DNA of 64,000 nt from Actinomortierella ambigua (taxonomy: Eukaryota > Mortierellomycota > Mortierellomycetes > Mortierellales > Mortierellaceae): contig JAAAJB010000074.1 in NCBI GenBank assembly GCA_016098155.1, positions 21,665 to 85,664 of the forward strand, given 5' to 3'. Shown here one piece after another: positions 22,364 to 35,834 of the stretch. How positions within the stretch are numbered: position 1 is the first letter of the stretch; each line of letters begins with the position of its first letter. The translations under genes and the position numbers were made by a program. Under the pieces are notes generated by a model. The model made no database searches, was not told the DNA's origin, and worked only from the letters and a program-made list of their open reading frames with translations.

Positions 22364-24001
22364 TTATTTCGCCTTTTGCTTTTCGCGCTCAGCCTTCTCG
22401 GCGTAGATGCGGTTCATGTGAGGGCCTTCGAAGAAGAGAACAGAGACCCAGAAGACAATGTACATGTCGATCGCGAGAACATAGCCCGTCAACGACTGGT
22501 AGTAAATCGCCGTACCCAGCATGGCCATCGATGTACCGACGTACTGAGGGTCCTGGAAGTAGACATAAGGACCATCCGTGACCTAGAAGAAGAAGAAGAA
22601 GAAGAAGAAGGGGAAAAAAATCAAAGTTAGTTGTGGGGTTAATTTTGAGTATCTGGAACCAATCCCAGCCAGTACACGGGGAACTGGAGGGAAGCAATAA
22701 AAGAACGTCGAATCATCAAGATACAAAGAAACTTACAGGAGCCTCCATGAGATGACCGAACGAGTCGCCGTTATACATGCCCTTGATGCCCAGCGCCTTG
22801 AGGGTCCACAGGTTCAGAAGGAAACCAAGCACAAAAATCGTCGCGCCGGCATAGGTTGCCACCTGCTCTGGGAGAAGGACAAACTATGGAAGTGTCATAA
22901 AAGAAAAGAGGGTTAGTTTTTCTTTTTTTTTTTTTTTTACTCGAGAATATGANNNNNNNNNNAACGGAAGGAAAGGTAGGGGTAGTTGGACAGACGAATC
23001 TGATCATGTCACTTACCGAGCCAACATCAAAGAGAACAGCCTTGTGAATGATCTGATCACGAATATAAGCGCTCAGGAGCAGGTACGCGGCATAAAAGTA
23101 GATGGCGTTCTTGCCCAGGAGCTACAATGGCGAGGGGAGGGAGGAAGGGGAAAAGAGAAGAGTGGTGTGCAATTTTGTTAGTGGTTTGTCTGTGCACACA
23201 CGAACGTTATGGTTGTTGGGGGCGCTGATGGGAAGGGGAGAAAAGATTTTTTTCACGTGTGGCGCGTGTGTTCTGAGGTGCTAGATGGATCTATTGGTTC
23301 ATGGTAGAGGGGAAAGATAGAGAGGAAAAGACAAGAAGACGTGATCATTCTCCTCTCGCCTTTCATATTCTCGCACGACCACTCTCCTCAATCCTTCGAT
23401 CCATGGTAGACCATCCCTGATCGTTACCTTGGTGAATCCACGGGTGTTGTACTCGAATCGGGCAGTGAGGTTGTAGTTGGCAACGTGAGCGATCAATGCG
23501 ACTGTTAGAAGAAGGAGAAAAAGAAAAAAAAAAGTATGGGGTTTTTTTTGCGTTAGAGTTGGCTGTGAGAAGAGACAATCGGAGATGCAACACAGATAAT
23601 ATCCAAGAACGTGAGAGAAGGGTTTCCCCTTCCCACCCCACACACACTGACAAATATGCGCGATTCCTCCAGAAAGACACAAAAAAAAGAAAAAAAAGCT
23701 GTCGGAACAATGGATAGTCATAGATAACCTCCCGTCACTCCTTCAGCAGAATCTCCGAGTCCTCAAGAGCGAGAGAGAGAGAAAGAAAGAAGAGTCTACT
23801 GGTCGCAATGCTGGTGTTATGCCCCCCTCCCTCGGTCATAAGTAAAACTTGGGAAATACGTGCCGAAATGAAAGGGTCCGGTTCCTGAAACTTACAAATA
23901 GCAAACTGGCAGGTAGGAGTGTTCACTGTCTCCCAGAGATACACCAGGAACTCAGCCGACTGCACCGACTGGAATGTCACATCGAAGGATCGAGCGCCCA
24001 T
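22364..24001 (-). CDS. OPI3: Phosphatidyl-N-methylethanolamine N-methyltransferase (OPI3/PEMT type)
   Basis: ER integral-membrane enzyme that performs SAM-dependent methylations leading to phosphatidylcholine. Exons 23896-24001, 23428-23501, 23017-23121, 22737-22883 and 22364-22582 give 216 residues, the usual size. Hydrophobic segments alternate throughout. Signature blocks: ALIAHVANYNLTARFEYNTRGFTK, GIKGMYNGDSFGHLMEAPVTDGPYVYFQDPQYVGTSMAMLG, and the SAM-site EGPHMNRIYAEK, which resembles the E.PFTA.IY of PEMT/Opi3. It ends in a Lys-rich tail that could act as an ER-retrieval signal. The assembly gap (22953-22962) falls in the third intron and does not touch coding sequence. Confidence 0.88.
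22953..22962. other. Assembly gap (10 N)
   Basis: Ten Ns follow a poly(T) run in an OPI3 intron. The true length is unknown. Confidence 0.99.
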
Positions 24002-24650
24002 GATGAATCTCGTGAAATGTCGAAGAAGGGTGGGAGGGTGGGGTAGAAAAAGGAAAGAGTTCCTGCAGACCTTTAACGTAGAACAGAACTCCCCCTCTGG
24101 TCACGTGTATGTTCACTCGCGTGATAACACGACACTTGACTGTTGGAGGGAGGGGAGCGAAATAAAAGTAAACCAGCCATGGCTTTCTTCTTAGACGTAG
24201 CAGTACAGGGCTTGGTCGAAGGTCGTTGAATAGGATCACGAGAAACCATCTCGATAGACAAAGACAGAAAACCGCGTGGATCGGCACACGATAGTTTGAA
24301 CCAGTCAATCATCAGGCAGAAGGAGGCAAGGCATCAAAGGTCTTTATTATTGTGCTGCCGTTGATATGTTCCAGTTTTTTTTTTGTTTTTAACTATGGGG
24401 AAGGAAAGGGGTAGAAGTACATGGAGTGAATAGAATAGAGAGGGAGAGCAAAGATAGGAGACACCTTGCCGGCAAGGTGGGACAAGGCAAGATAACAAAG
24501 AGGGCGGGGCATCATCAGAGAGGGGGGAAAGTTGACTCGGATCCGGTGTTGTTCAGCAAAAACTTTCTGCGCAAAGGAAAATGATACTATAGGAACCATT
24601 GCTCTCGCAATGGAGCCAATATCAGTCGCGCGTGGTTCTTAAGAGTACAA
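24002..24650. other. Intergenic between UBE2E-like and OPI3 genes
   Basis: Head-to-tail minus-strand genes. A minus-strand AATAAA lies near 24337-24342, some 300 bases beyond the E2 stop. No coding signal. Confidence 0.5.
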
Positions 24651-25908
<1,258 letters not shown>

Positions 25909-26574
25909 TGCTGAAATGGAGGTCAAGGAGAAAGGGTTGCTGGACGGCAATGGAAGATGAGATGTAGCTGACGACGCAAAGGTTACCGCAGTAGGATAAT
26001 TACGGGGCAATGCGTGTGAACGGGGGCAAGGTGAGGTCGAGAGACGAGGAGGGGGGGGGAGCTGAGAGGAATGAAAAGGGAAAAGGCCTTTCATTCTTTT
26101 TCTTTTTCTTTTGACCTTTGTTTTGTGGGAGGTAGAGCAAGTCACGTGGTAAGACGAGTTCTCTGGTAAGACAATCGGCTTCGGTGGCAAACGACCAAAT
26201 CCGCCTTACAGGGCTTTTTTGCTCTGGCAATTTGGAAGGTTGTCGGTAATACTTGTCAAGTCGTTTGCGTCTTCTTCGTCGTGTTATGCCTCACCCTTTT
26301 TACGTTCTGTTGGTTCCTCTCTCTACGCTCTCCCGAAACTCTTTTACATTAGGATGGACATAACTCGTCCTTTTTTGGTCTTCTTCGATTTGAGAGGGTG
26401 GTGGTGATTTTTTTTTCAAGCTGGGACATACAAGGTAGGTGTTGGTGGTCATAAAACAGGTACAATACGAAACAAAAGTGAAAAAGGACATATAACTTTT
26501 TCCCAACCATCAGCAGAACTGGATTTCTTTTGACAATGTAAAAAACTGGTAAAAGAAGCGAAAAAGTTTTACAT
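25909..26574. other. Intergenic between eS6 and E2 genes
   Basis: Promoter region of the E2 gene and 3' flank of the eS6 gene. No gene recognised. Confidence 0.5.
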
Positions 26575-28702
26575 TTAAGCCGACTTGTGGACGGAAGAAG
26601 CACGACGCTTGCGGATCTCCTGGCGCTTCTCGGCAGCCTCCTTGACGCGCTTGGCAATGATAGCCTTGTACTCGGCCTCGGACTCCTTGGCCTTCTCGGC
26701 GCGCTGCTTCTTGAGAGCAAGGCGGTGACGCTTGCGCTGAAGAACAACGGGGGTGACCAGGCGCTGGATCTTGGGGGCCTTGGTGTAAGGCTTCTTCTCA
26801 GCGTTCTTGGGCTGGACCTCGCGACGGATAACGTACTTGCGGACATCATCATCCTTGGTCAAGTTCTGTTGGTGTCAAGTGATTATCAAGAGAGAGAGAG
26901 ATAAAGTGGGTTAGAAAACTGTTCTTCTTTGTTTTTTCCGTGAATGTAATAAAAATCTGACAATCGTCAAGATCAAAAGAAAACAAGTGTTGTCCGAATG
27001 TGCCGTCCAATCCTGTTCTCCAAGTGTCATAGCTCCAAAAAACTCAGTTGCGTGAGATAATCGCATACTCTCTTGGATGCTTTTTGTGCTTTGCAGGTGA
27101 TGTCTCCCGTCACGTCCAAAAAAAATCAACGCGGCTGATCGTATCAATTGAACGCGCTGCAGTGGCCAAACCCCCCTCCCAAAATGCCGGCGTGATATTT
27201 GTTGATGTGATAAGAGTTTCCCCTCGTCCAACAGTGTTTTGCTGAGCTTGTCCCGCGATAAAAGATTGTTGTTGGTCCTGCTCTCTTCTCAAAAGTCTCC
27301 TGAAACAAAACTTGAGCCAGTGGAGGTCAAAAGTACGTACGAAGAACTTGCGGATCTTGCTGGCACGCTTGGGGCCGAGGCGCTTGGGGACAATGGTGTC
27401 GGTGAGGCCGGGGAGGTCCTGCTCACCCTGCTTGACAATGGTGACAGCGAGGACAGACAGGTCAGAGCCGACAATGCAGCCACGGACCGACTTGCGCTTG
27501 CGCTCACCGGTGCGGCGAGGGCGGTAGCACGAGTGACCCTTGGAGAGCAGGAGGCGGACACGGTTGGGAAGGAGGACACCCTGCTTCATGGGGAAACCCT
27601 GCTTGTCGTTACCACCGGTGATCTTGAAGACGTAGCCCTTGAACTCGTCGCCAAGAGAGTCAGCAGCGACCTCAGTGGAGATGCGCTTGTCGTAGAAGAT
27701 GCGACTATTGGTTTTGGGGGATAGTCAAGAGTATAAAAAAGGTCAGACGTTGGGTCAGAAAAAAAAGTCTACTGCTGTCTCGTCCAGTGTAGTATGGTGG
27801 GTGGTGTGTGGGAGGGTTCCGTGATCCCGTTCCTTCTCCAAACTGATTTCCTCCTGTGTTGTTGATGGTTGATCCTTGCTAGTGGGAAACAAAGGCTCCA
27901 TCTCTCTTTCTCGACTGAACAACTAGCGTCATCCTCCAGTGCAAGGTTGAGGCGTTCACTCAATCCAGAGATTGGCCTAGTATGATTGTTCGGCTTGTCC
28001 GAAACGACCTGCAGTGATGCAACGACACCGACGACACCAAAAACGATCAACGTGCGCTAGCCAACCAAAGCTTCTACTGATCCTCCGTGTGCACTCATCC
28101 TGGTGCCATCGTTGCTACGTGTGCTCTCTCACTTGAAACGATCCTCCGAGTGGGTAGTGTTCTGATTCCTGCTCATAAAAACTTACACCTTGCGCTCGTC
28201 ATCGAACTCGATGGTCTTCTGGCAGCCAGTGGCTGGGTTGGCAATGTTCAACTATAAGGAGCAGGTGGAAAGAGAGAGAGGTTCAACATGAGTTGAAGTG
28301 TTCAAAAAAAAGTCCCTAGACAGGGCAGAGTCTCTAGAAGGTGATTGCTGGGTTCTGGTTGAGCATAAAAAGTCCATCCTGAACGGTGTTGCTGTTGGTA
28401 ACTGTTATTTGAGGTGGGGGATGTAGCTGGAGGGACTTGTTGGATCAGATGGACAGGAGGGCAAGTGAGTGATGCCTCAAAGTCAAGTCATGGGTGATGT
28501 TGGTGGTGGGATCAGCGTAACGCCCTGTGCCAAGTCGTCAAACGGAGAGGGTTGTCCGGGTGGAGATATGATGGTTGGCGACGGCGTATCCCGCAAGAGT
28601 GACAATGGTGGGTCCTGGATGGTGAGGTCTTCCCGATGGATGGTACACGCCCGTTGTGATCGATGGATTGCGCTCAATGGATATCCAAGGCCGCACCTTC
28701 AT
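26575..28702 (-). CDS. RPS6: 40S ribosomal protein eS6
   Basis: Component of the small ribosomal subunit and classic target of TOR/S6-kinase signalling. Exons 28697-28702 (only ATGAAG), 28187-28251, 27341-27704 and 26575-26865 give 241 residues. The reading [33 protein letters not shown] is typical, as are [44 protein letters not shown] and the basic C-terminal helix ending in [10 protein letters not shown], a yeast-like RRxSS phosphosite. Introns are long for this window (445, 482 and 469 bases). Sequence just upstream of the start is pyrimidine-rich in the sense direction. The first exon was chosen as the only ATGAAG followed by a GT in the region; its donor, GTGCGG, is atypical. Confidence 0.9.
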
Positions 28703-29187
28703 CGTGTACGAAGGAAAAAGGAGGAGCAATCAAGTGGGTTCCCTCAAGTGATAAAAAGTTGGTTGCCAAGCCTCACAGTCCAAATTTGGAAGGTGGAAGA
28801 TTTCGCTCCCCTCTCCCTTCTGTCCTCGGTGCACCCTTTCTCTCTCTCGACCGCGTTCTCCTTCGTTGCTGCCGCCCTTCTCTTCCTTCCTCTTTCGCCG
28901 TTTGCTAGGGCTGAGGGTCACTGTTGTGCACTCGTATGGATGGTACCATGGTGTGTAGGCCTATCCACCTGCGTAAATGCAAAGGCGCCAAGGGTTCCAT
29001 CTAGATATTTGAAGGGAGAGAGAGAGGGAGGGGGGCACATGCCACACAGGAGGGGGGGGGGAGTGGGCACGAGTGCGTTTGAGACACGCTATATGCCCAC
29101 GTTTAACTGTCCAAGCGCACCATTTTTTTTTTCTTTTCTTCTCTTGAAGCCTCTTTCCTTCTACTACACCCACCACACCCTACCATC
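28703..29187. promoter_or_regulatory. Divergent promoter region RPS6/ATG7
   Basis: 485 bases between two divergent start codons. The ATG7 side (28800-29187) is CT-rich on +, and the RPS6 side is purine-rich on + (pyrimidine-rich in its sense). No defined box identified. Confidence 0.45.
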
Positions 29188-32013
29188 ATGATTCTACAAT
29201 TCCACCCATGGGCCTCCGCTGTTGAGGCGCCATTCTGGCAGACATTGACCCAACACAAGATGGACATCTTCAAGTTGGACGACTCGCCAAAGGATATCGC
29301 CGGTTACTACTCCTCAGGGCAACAGGTGCGTGTCCCTGGTCAGGACACCACTGTCGCCTTACCAGCGCGACTCTGCCTTGGCACAGATGCATTTCTCGCC
29401 CTCAATGAGGGTCACGGACCAGTATACAAGTATGTTCATGCCCAGTCTTTGTCTCTGCATTGGTTGCGGGGAGGAAAGAAAGGAGGACAAGGCACGGTGC
29501 CTCCATAGTAAAATACCTGAGCGCCCCAGTGGTCGTGAGAAAAGAAAAAAAAGCCCAGTGTTCTAACGTGTCCTACGATTTAGAAACCCAGCATTCACAT
29601 ATCCAGCACCGGGAGTCCTGAAAAATACCAACACTATTGAAGACTTTAAGAGTTTTGACAAGAAGGTGCTTTTCGACGCGGTTGTTCAACAGGTATGTCG
29701 CTTGTTTCCCACGTCTCGCTCTCTCTCTCGCTCTCTCCACAACTTTCCGCAGCAGTTTTTTTTTCTTCGTCTCCATGATTGCACAATGTTGACCAGACCA
29801 AGTTTTCCCTGCTTGGTTCTCTAGATCTGGGAAGACATTGTGAGCGGGCGCGCCTTGACTAGCCCTGAGCTGCTCAACCGTTTTCTCTTGGTGACATTTG
29901 CTGATCTGAAAAAGTTCAAGTTTTACTACTGGTTCGCATTCCCGGCCCTCTTGGCCGACCCTGTCTGGAACATTGCCGAAGGACACCCGTTGAGCCAACT
30001 CGACGCAGTCTGGACCACCGACGAGGTCGAGTCCTTCCGGCAAAACGTCGACCAATACCGCCAGCGGCATGCACCTGGGCAATCTGGATTCTTTTTGGTG
30101 AAGAAGACGCCGACTGGTGTCGAAGTTGGGCCGTTGGATCAGTGGGCGTCATTCTTTTCAGGAGTCCCCGAAGAGGAGCGGACAGTCGGTTTCGCAGACC
30201 CTTCCAGTTTGGATCACAACCCCGGCTGGCCCCTTCGCAACCTCCTAGCACTCTTGCAATATCAGTTCAACGTGTCACGCATCAAGATTCTGTGCTTCCG
30301 CGAGGTGCCTGGAAAGCAAGACATTTCTGCCAGCAAAATCTTTATGGCCGAGCTTGCTTCGGCAGCAGCACCTCTTACTGGTAAGGCAAAGAAAAAGAAA
30401 AGAAAAGAAATAGCGACTCTGCTTGACGTGCTCCTCTTTTTTTTTTTTTCTTCTTTGAGGTGTACTGACAAAACTTGCGTCGATTACATCCTTGTACGTG
30501 TGTAGCATGCCCAAAGGCTGTTGGTTGGGAAAAGAACGCCCAAGGAAAATTAGGTCCTCGCCTTGCCGATTTAGCACCGTTGATGGACCCAAGCCGACTG
30601 GCGGACACGGCGGTGGATCTGAATCTCAAGCTGATGCGGTGGCGACTTCTCCCCGAACTGCAGCTCGAGAAGGTTCAGAGTACCCGTTGTTTGTTGCTTG
30701 GTGCTGGCACACTGGGATGCTATGTCGCCCGGTCGCTTCTCGGCTGGGGTGTCCGCCACATTACGTTTGTGGATAGTGCCAAGGTTTCCTTCTCCAACCC
30801 TGTCCGTCAGCCCCTCTTTGATTTTGTGGACTGCCTTGAAGGCGGTAAGGACAAGGCCACTACCGCTGCTGCGAATCTGAAACGTGTCTATCCCGGAGTG
30901 GTAAGTGTTTAGCGCACACTGTGCTTGAAGAGCTGTGCTCTACATGGGTAGCTTGATGACATGCGATTGACAACACATTTATATATATTTATTTATATTT
31001 GACAGACCGCTGAGGGAATTTCTATGATGATTCCTATGCCAGGGCACCCTGTCCCATCCCATGGCGTTGAAAAGGCGCAACAGGATGTCTCCCGGCTGGT
31101 GGAGCTGTTTGAAAACCACGATGCCATCTTCCTACTCATGGACAGTCGCGAGAGCCGTTGGCTTCCCACCTTGCTCGGTGCTAGCATGAACAAGGTTGGT
31201 CTTTTTGTTTCATCGTCATATGGATAGATTGCTCTTCAGCTTCGCAGCAGCAAACTCACCACTTTGTAAAATCTCACTCTACTCGTTGGACTTGACAGGT
31301 CGTCATCAACGCTGCGCTGGGTTTCGATACCTACCTGGTTATGCGCCATGGCATTGGACAGGATACAGCGAATGCCGGAACACGAAAGAGCGCACCTTTG
31401 GGATGCTACTTTTGCAACGACGTAGTGGCCCCAACTGATGTAAGCCCGAATTGCCCACCCAACGACAATAGCTCGTGAACCAAAATGAGACAATGGGGTG
31501 GGGACCAGAATATTCACTCCAACACCATAACCTGTTGCTTTTAATTAATAGTCTCTGTCCGATCGAACCTTGGATCAGCAGTGTACAGTCACACGTCCCG
31601 GATTGTCGGCTATGGCCAGTGCTATGGCGGTCGAGTTGATGGTGTCACTTTTGCATCATCCGGAAGGACCGCGTGCGCCGGCTGACACGTCGAATCCCGA
31701 TCGCGATAGCCAAGATGCTTGGCAGGAGCGTACTTCCACCGTCTTGGGCGTTCTACCACATCAGATCCGCGGTTTCCTTGGGCGGTACCAGAACCTGTTG
31801 ATCTCTGGCCAGGCGTACGATCGCTGCACAGCCTGCTCGGACGCGATCCTAGACGCTTATGAGAAGGAAGGATTTGGGTTCCTGTACAAGGTGTTTGCAG
31901 ACGCACAGCATCTCGAGGATGTGTCGGGCTTGACCAGACTGAAGGAAGAGAGCGAGAACCTCGAAATGGAGTGGGACGAGGACGAAGACGAAGACGACGA
32001 CTTTGAAATGTAA
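29188..32013 (+). CDS. ATG7: Autophagy E1-like enzyme ATG7
   Basis: E1-like enzyme that activates Atg8 and Atg12 for autophagosome formation. Exons 29188-29429, 29584-29692, 29825-30380, 30506-30900, 31006-31194, 31299-31439 and 31552-32013 give 697 residues. The N-terminal Atg3-binding domain begins [37 protein letters not shown] is a family block. The adenylation domain shows [14 protein letters not shown] (ATP-binding loop), [18 protein letters not shown] and [12 protein letters not shown]. The catalytic Cys is C555 in [11 protein letters not shown]. Metal-binding Cys pairs are seen in CYFCND and RCTACSD. The C-terminal acidic tail ends in DDDFEM, matching the Atg8-binding tail of the family. 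Intron 5 has a weak GTTGGT donor, but the phase is exact. Confidence 0.95.
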
Positions 32014-32020
32014 AAGAAAC

Positions 32021-32026
32021 AATAAA
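32021..32026 (+). terminator. Poly(A) signal of ATG7
   Basis: AATAAAAAAT eight bases after the stop codon. Confidence 0.5.
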
Positions 32027-32259
32027 AAATGTGGCCAGAGCGCACACTGGCCTCGTGACTGCTGTGAGCACAACCTTTTTTTTTTTTCTTCAGATCGCTT
32101 TTTTTTACTCTCTCCACAAACCCTCCGCATTCTCTTTCTTTCTTTCTCTCTGTAAAGGAACTTTCACCACCTCTTTTACCTTCTACAGTCCGTGACACTT
32201 GGACTCTGCAGGATTTCATTCTTGTTCTGGTTGCAGAAGAAAGACTCACGGCAGATATC

Positions 32260-34976
32260 ATGGGCACTCAAGAGGCATTCAGCGGCTGTTGTCAGAGTGC
32301 GAGCAGTCAACGTTCATCGTCTGTGCAGCCCAGGGAGCTACTCTCCTTACCGCCAGAGGTCATATCGCGCATCACCCACCACCTCTCGCTCTGTTCGTAC
32401 TCTCACCTGTCACGGACGTGCAAGCGCCTGCACGGACAGCTTTTTCACCCCCCAGAAATGATTCTCTTTCTCAAGACACGCTATCGACTGTCGGTGGAGT
32501 CGGGGTCCATCATCTTGTTTGCTTATCTGGCCAACTTGCAGATCAAGGCACCATTGCTGCTCGAGCGCATCTTTGACGACTTCTTCGCCGACTCTGCCTT
32601 CCACGAGCAGGAGCGCCAGAAAACACTGTCGCACATTCAAGAGCGCCATGCTCTTCGGGCTTTCAACACTGCTCAGACATTCCAACGGGTGCTACCACTG
32701 GCCGAACAGGATACTCACACGCCCATAAGAGACGAACAGACACGCAGGCAGGCAAAGCGGGACGCTGTACGGATGTGGGGTGTTCTGTATGCTTTGGACA
32801 AAACCCCAGCAGCGGTATGTCAATCCACCCAACTTGTATGATCGATTTGGTCAACGTCGGAATTTTTTTTTTTTTGTGGTAGACTGGATGCAATGGAACG
32901 GAAAAGGGCCACTCTTCTTCGTCGTTCTCATTGGTGTCATTGCTGCATGTACCTGCTTCTCTGTCTTTTTTTTTAAACGAGAAACCTTTGCGCTTGGAGC
33001 AGAAAAAAAAAGTACGAGGGGCTGGATCCACCCCCCCAGGTACAGAGGGATCAGGCAAAATGCCATGTTGGACTCAGTCCATGGCACAAACATGACACCC
33101 CCCCTTTTTCACATCTCAATGCCCAAACCCCCTTTCCCTCCTCTCCTTGTCTTCTCCTTGTGAACTTTTTTTTATTTGTTCGTTTCCTGTCTGTTCGCAC
33201 GGTTGAGCATTCGAGTAAGAAACTAAACTCCCACTCACCCAAGCGACCAGCGCACTCTTCCCCTCCTTCGTGCACACATAGTCGCCCTCTGCCAGCGCCA
33301 CATGTGCCCTCGTCCTAAGTGGCGCTACTGATGCCGTAGACAATGCCAAGCAAAAACAAAAGCTCAAACAGAAGCAACAACAGCAGCACCACCAGCAACC
33401 TCAGCCCGACCAAACGTCTCCAGAGCGCCATGGATTTAACAACAACAGCAATATCCACGGCAATGGCAATAATAAGGTCACTATGACTGCATCCTCCTCC
33501 AAAGCCGGCAAATCGAGCACTCGCCCCTCGCCTCTTCCTACTTCTCCAGGCCAAAGCTCTGCCACAAAAACTCTAATCCCTGTGCAGTCCAAAGACAACG
33601 GCAATCATGACTATAGCCACCATCCTCACCACCATCTTGTCCAACAAGACAGGACGAATCGAGGGTCGCCATATCGTGCCATTATGCCGATGAAACCATT
33701 ATGGAAGACAGGAGGCGGAGGAGGAGGGGGATGGAGTGGTGGGTCGCGTAATAATGAAGGAGTGTCGCCAGGAGCACGCCGGGCACCCGACCAAAACGAC
33801 AGCAACACCATGGAGGACGTTGAGGGTTTTACTGCTATCATGGGTGGCCCTGCCAACAGTTTGGGGAACCGTCCGGATCATGGCTTCGCAGACGGCGTTT
33901 CAACTGGAAGCATTCGCCTCTGCAAAACTGCTCATCCAGATTCCATAACTTTTGGGTGCACCTATTTGATGACGGGACGTTCCAGAAGTGACCCGTTGAA
34001 CACCACCCATCCCTCCATAATCCACTCGTCTTCTAAACGAAAGACGACCAAGAAGGACGAAGGCGATCCTGAGGAGAGGCAGGAAGAGGAGAAAAGGAAG
34101 AGGGAGGAGAACGAAGAGGCAAGGAGGATGACCAAGAATGAGATGTACACCAATAGGAGCGGTAACGCTTTCACGATGGCGGGCAATCATGTTCCCCCGA
34201 GACTTGTGTGGTCGCCCAAGGCTTTTCCACAAACCGAAAGCACGATCACCCCTGGGCAATTACCACGTATACTCGAAGGCTCTTCGCCAAGGGCAATACC
34301 GTTGAATGTTTGCCCCTCCTTCTCCCTCCCACAGTCCTCCTCCTCCTCCCGGACGACGAGGCCTCAACAACAAGCTGTCCATAGCCATGACACAGACTCT
34401 GTAGCAGATTTAGGTACCAGTAGTAGCGTCGATCACGGAGCTCTGGAGCAAGTGTCGGTCGCTCCCACTTCCACCACCGCCATCGAGGCAGCCTCTCTGT
34501 CCTCTACTCGTCAATTCAAGAAGAGTCGATGGAGCGAGAGCCCCTCACCGCCACCAAGCCCCCATCAAGTTCGATCGTCGTCACCAGGCGCATCTTCATC
34601 GTCGCCTTCGTCGCTGCCATCTTCCATGACACCGCCTTCACCGACGGCAGCATCCTCTCACCACAACAACAGCGACAAGCAGCAGTGCCTTTTTATAGAG
34701 GAGCAGCAAGTACGGGTGGTCTGTGTCGGTCCAGGCACGCCTGTAATCGCTTCTGCCCAGAGCGACCCGTTCTATGGCCATGACGTAGGATTCTTCCTAT
34801 CGCCGACCCGTATTGATCGGTCTAACCCCGTGATCATCGAGCCCTTCCATGGAAGGCTAGGCGAACCTTTATTCTATGCTTCTTCGTCCGTATTCACTTC
34901 GTCGTCCTCGTCGTCGTCCTCGTCCTCTTCGTCTTCTTCTTCTTCTTCGTCGTCGTCGTCGTCGTCTTCTTCTTCT

Positions 34977-35008
<32 letters not shown>

Positions 35009-35663
35009 GTCCTCTTTTTCATCTTCCATATCTTCCTCCTCTTCCTCTTGTTCTTCCTCCTCTTCTCTTCCCTCTACGTCTTCGATAGAGCTGCAGAATG
35101 CTGGTGGTGGAGAAGTGTCGACAGTGATGCTGACCCAATTGGCATCCCCTTTAATACTGCAGCCATCAACGTCAAGCGACCTGGCACAGGCACTTGCCAC
35201 TGGAACGAAGAAGGTGACGATGGTGACGACGACGGAAGATAGTCCAACCTCATCCGCATTGACGACAACAACAACAACAACAGCATTGGCCAGCACGGCA
35301 ACGACCTCGATGGCATCCATACAACCGTCCACTCTCTTGACGACACAACACCCCAGTCCGTTGTCCGTGACGGTGACGACAGCGACGACAGCAGCGAGTC
35401 CAACGAGTCCAACAGCAGCCAAGCCAAGCAAAGACCAAGCAGCACAGCAAAACTGCAGGAGCAAGATTGAGTTTCTGACGCGGTATACAGACCGAATGCG
35501 GCTGAAGCTGGAGGCGCTGGGGATCGAAGACTGGCGAGTCAAGGATATCCAGCGCAAGAAGACGTACCAGATGATGATCCAGCAGAACGACCGATCGGGC
35601 GAGTCTGAGCTCGTGCATTTCTATTTGGATCGGTATGGAGGGTCACTACCGGAGGTGGACTAG
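32260..35663 (+). CDS. Large F-box protein with polyserine tract
   Basis: Putative substrate receptor of an SCF ubiquitin ligase. Exons 32260-32814 and 33282-35663 give 978 residues. The F-box (ELLSLPPEVISRITHHLSLCSYSHLSRTCKRLHGQL) is at about residues 26-62, followed by helical sequence to residue 185. After the 467-base intron the protein is low-complexity: a Gln/His stretch, acidic/basic linkers, and an almost pure serine tract of roughly 50-60 residues coded at 34887-35080. The C-terminal 70 residues are again ordered-looking (KIEFLTRYTDRMRLKLEALGIEDWRVKDIQRKKTYQMMI) and match nothing I know. Joining both exons is supported by phase and the CACATAG acceptor, but two separate genes cannot be fully excluded. 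Confidence 0.6.
34887..35093. repeat. TCN polyserine-coding repeat
   Basis: Mixed TCG/TCC/TCT triplets encode the serine tract. The opposite strand reads as an acidic Glu/Asp frame, which is a shadow. Confidence 0.85.
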
Positions 35664-35797
35664 AAAAAGTCTCTTCCTCCTCCTCCTGCCTCCTTGGCCC
35701 CCCCTCTCCTTCTAGGATAGATAATGGTGATGAACACCCGTCCATGGCTCTAATTTTTTCTCTGTACATTTGTTTCAGCGTATAGAACGTAATCTGC

Positions 35798-35803
35798 AAT
35801 AAA
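35798..35803 (+). terminator. Poly(A) signal of F-box gene
   Basis: AATAAA 134 bases after the stop codon, close to the stop of the convergent gene. Confidence 0.45.
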
Positions 35804-35834
35804 ACACACATACACACTAACACTCGAACAAATC

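Noticed and set aside
27705..28186. Intron-hosted C/D snoRNA in the eS6 gene
   Set aside because: Long ribosomal-protein introns often host snoRNAs, but I found no TGATGA box C with a matching CTGA box D in any of the three introns. H/ACA types cannot be excluded by eye.
34874..35557. Acidic Glu/Asp minus-strand ORF
   Set aside because: Reverse complement of the polyserine tract of the F-box gene.
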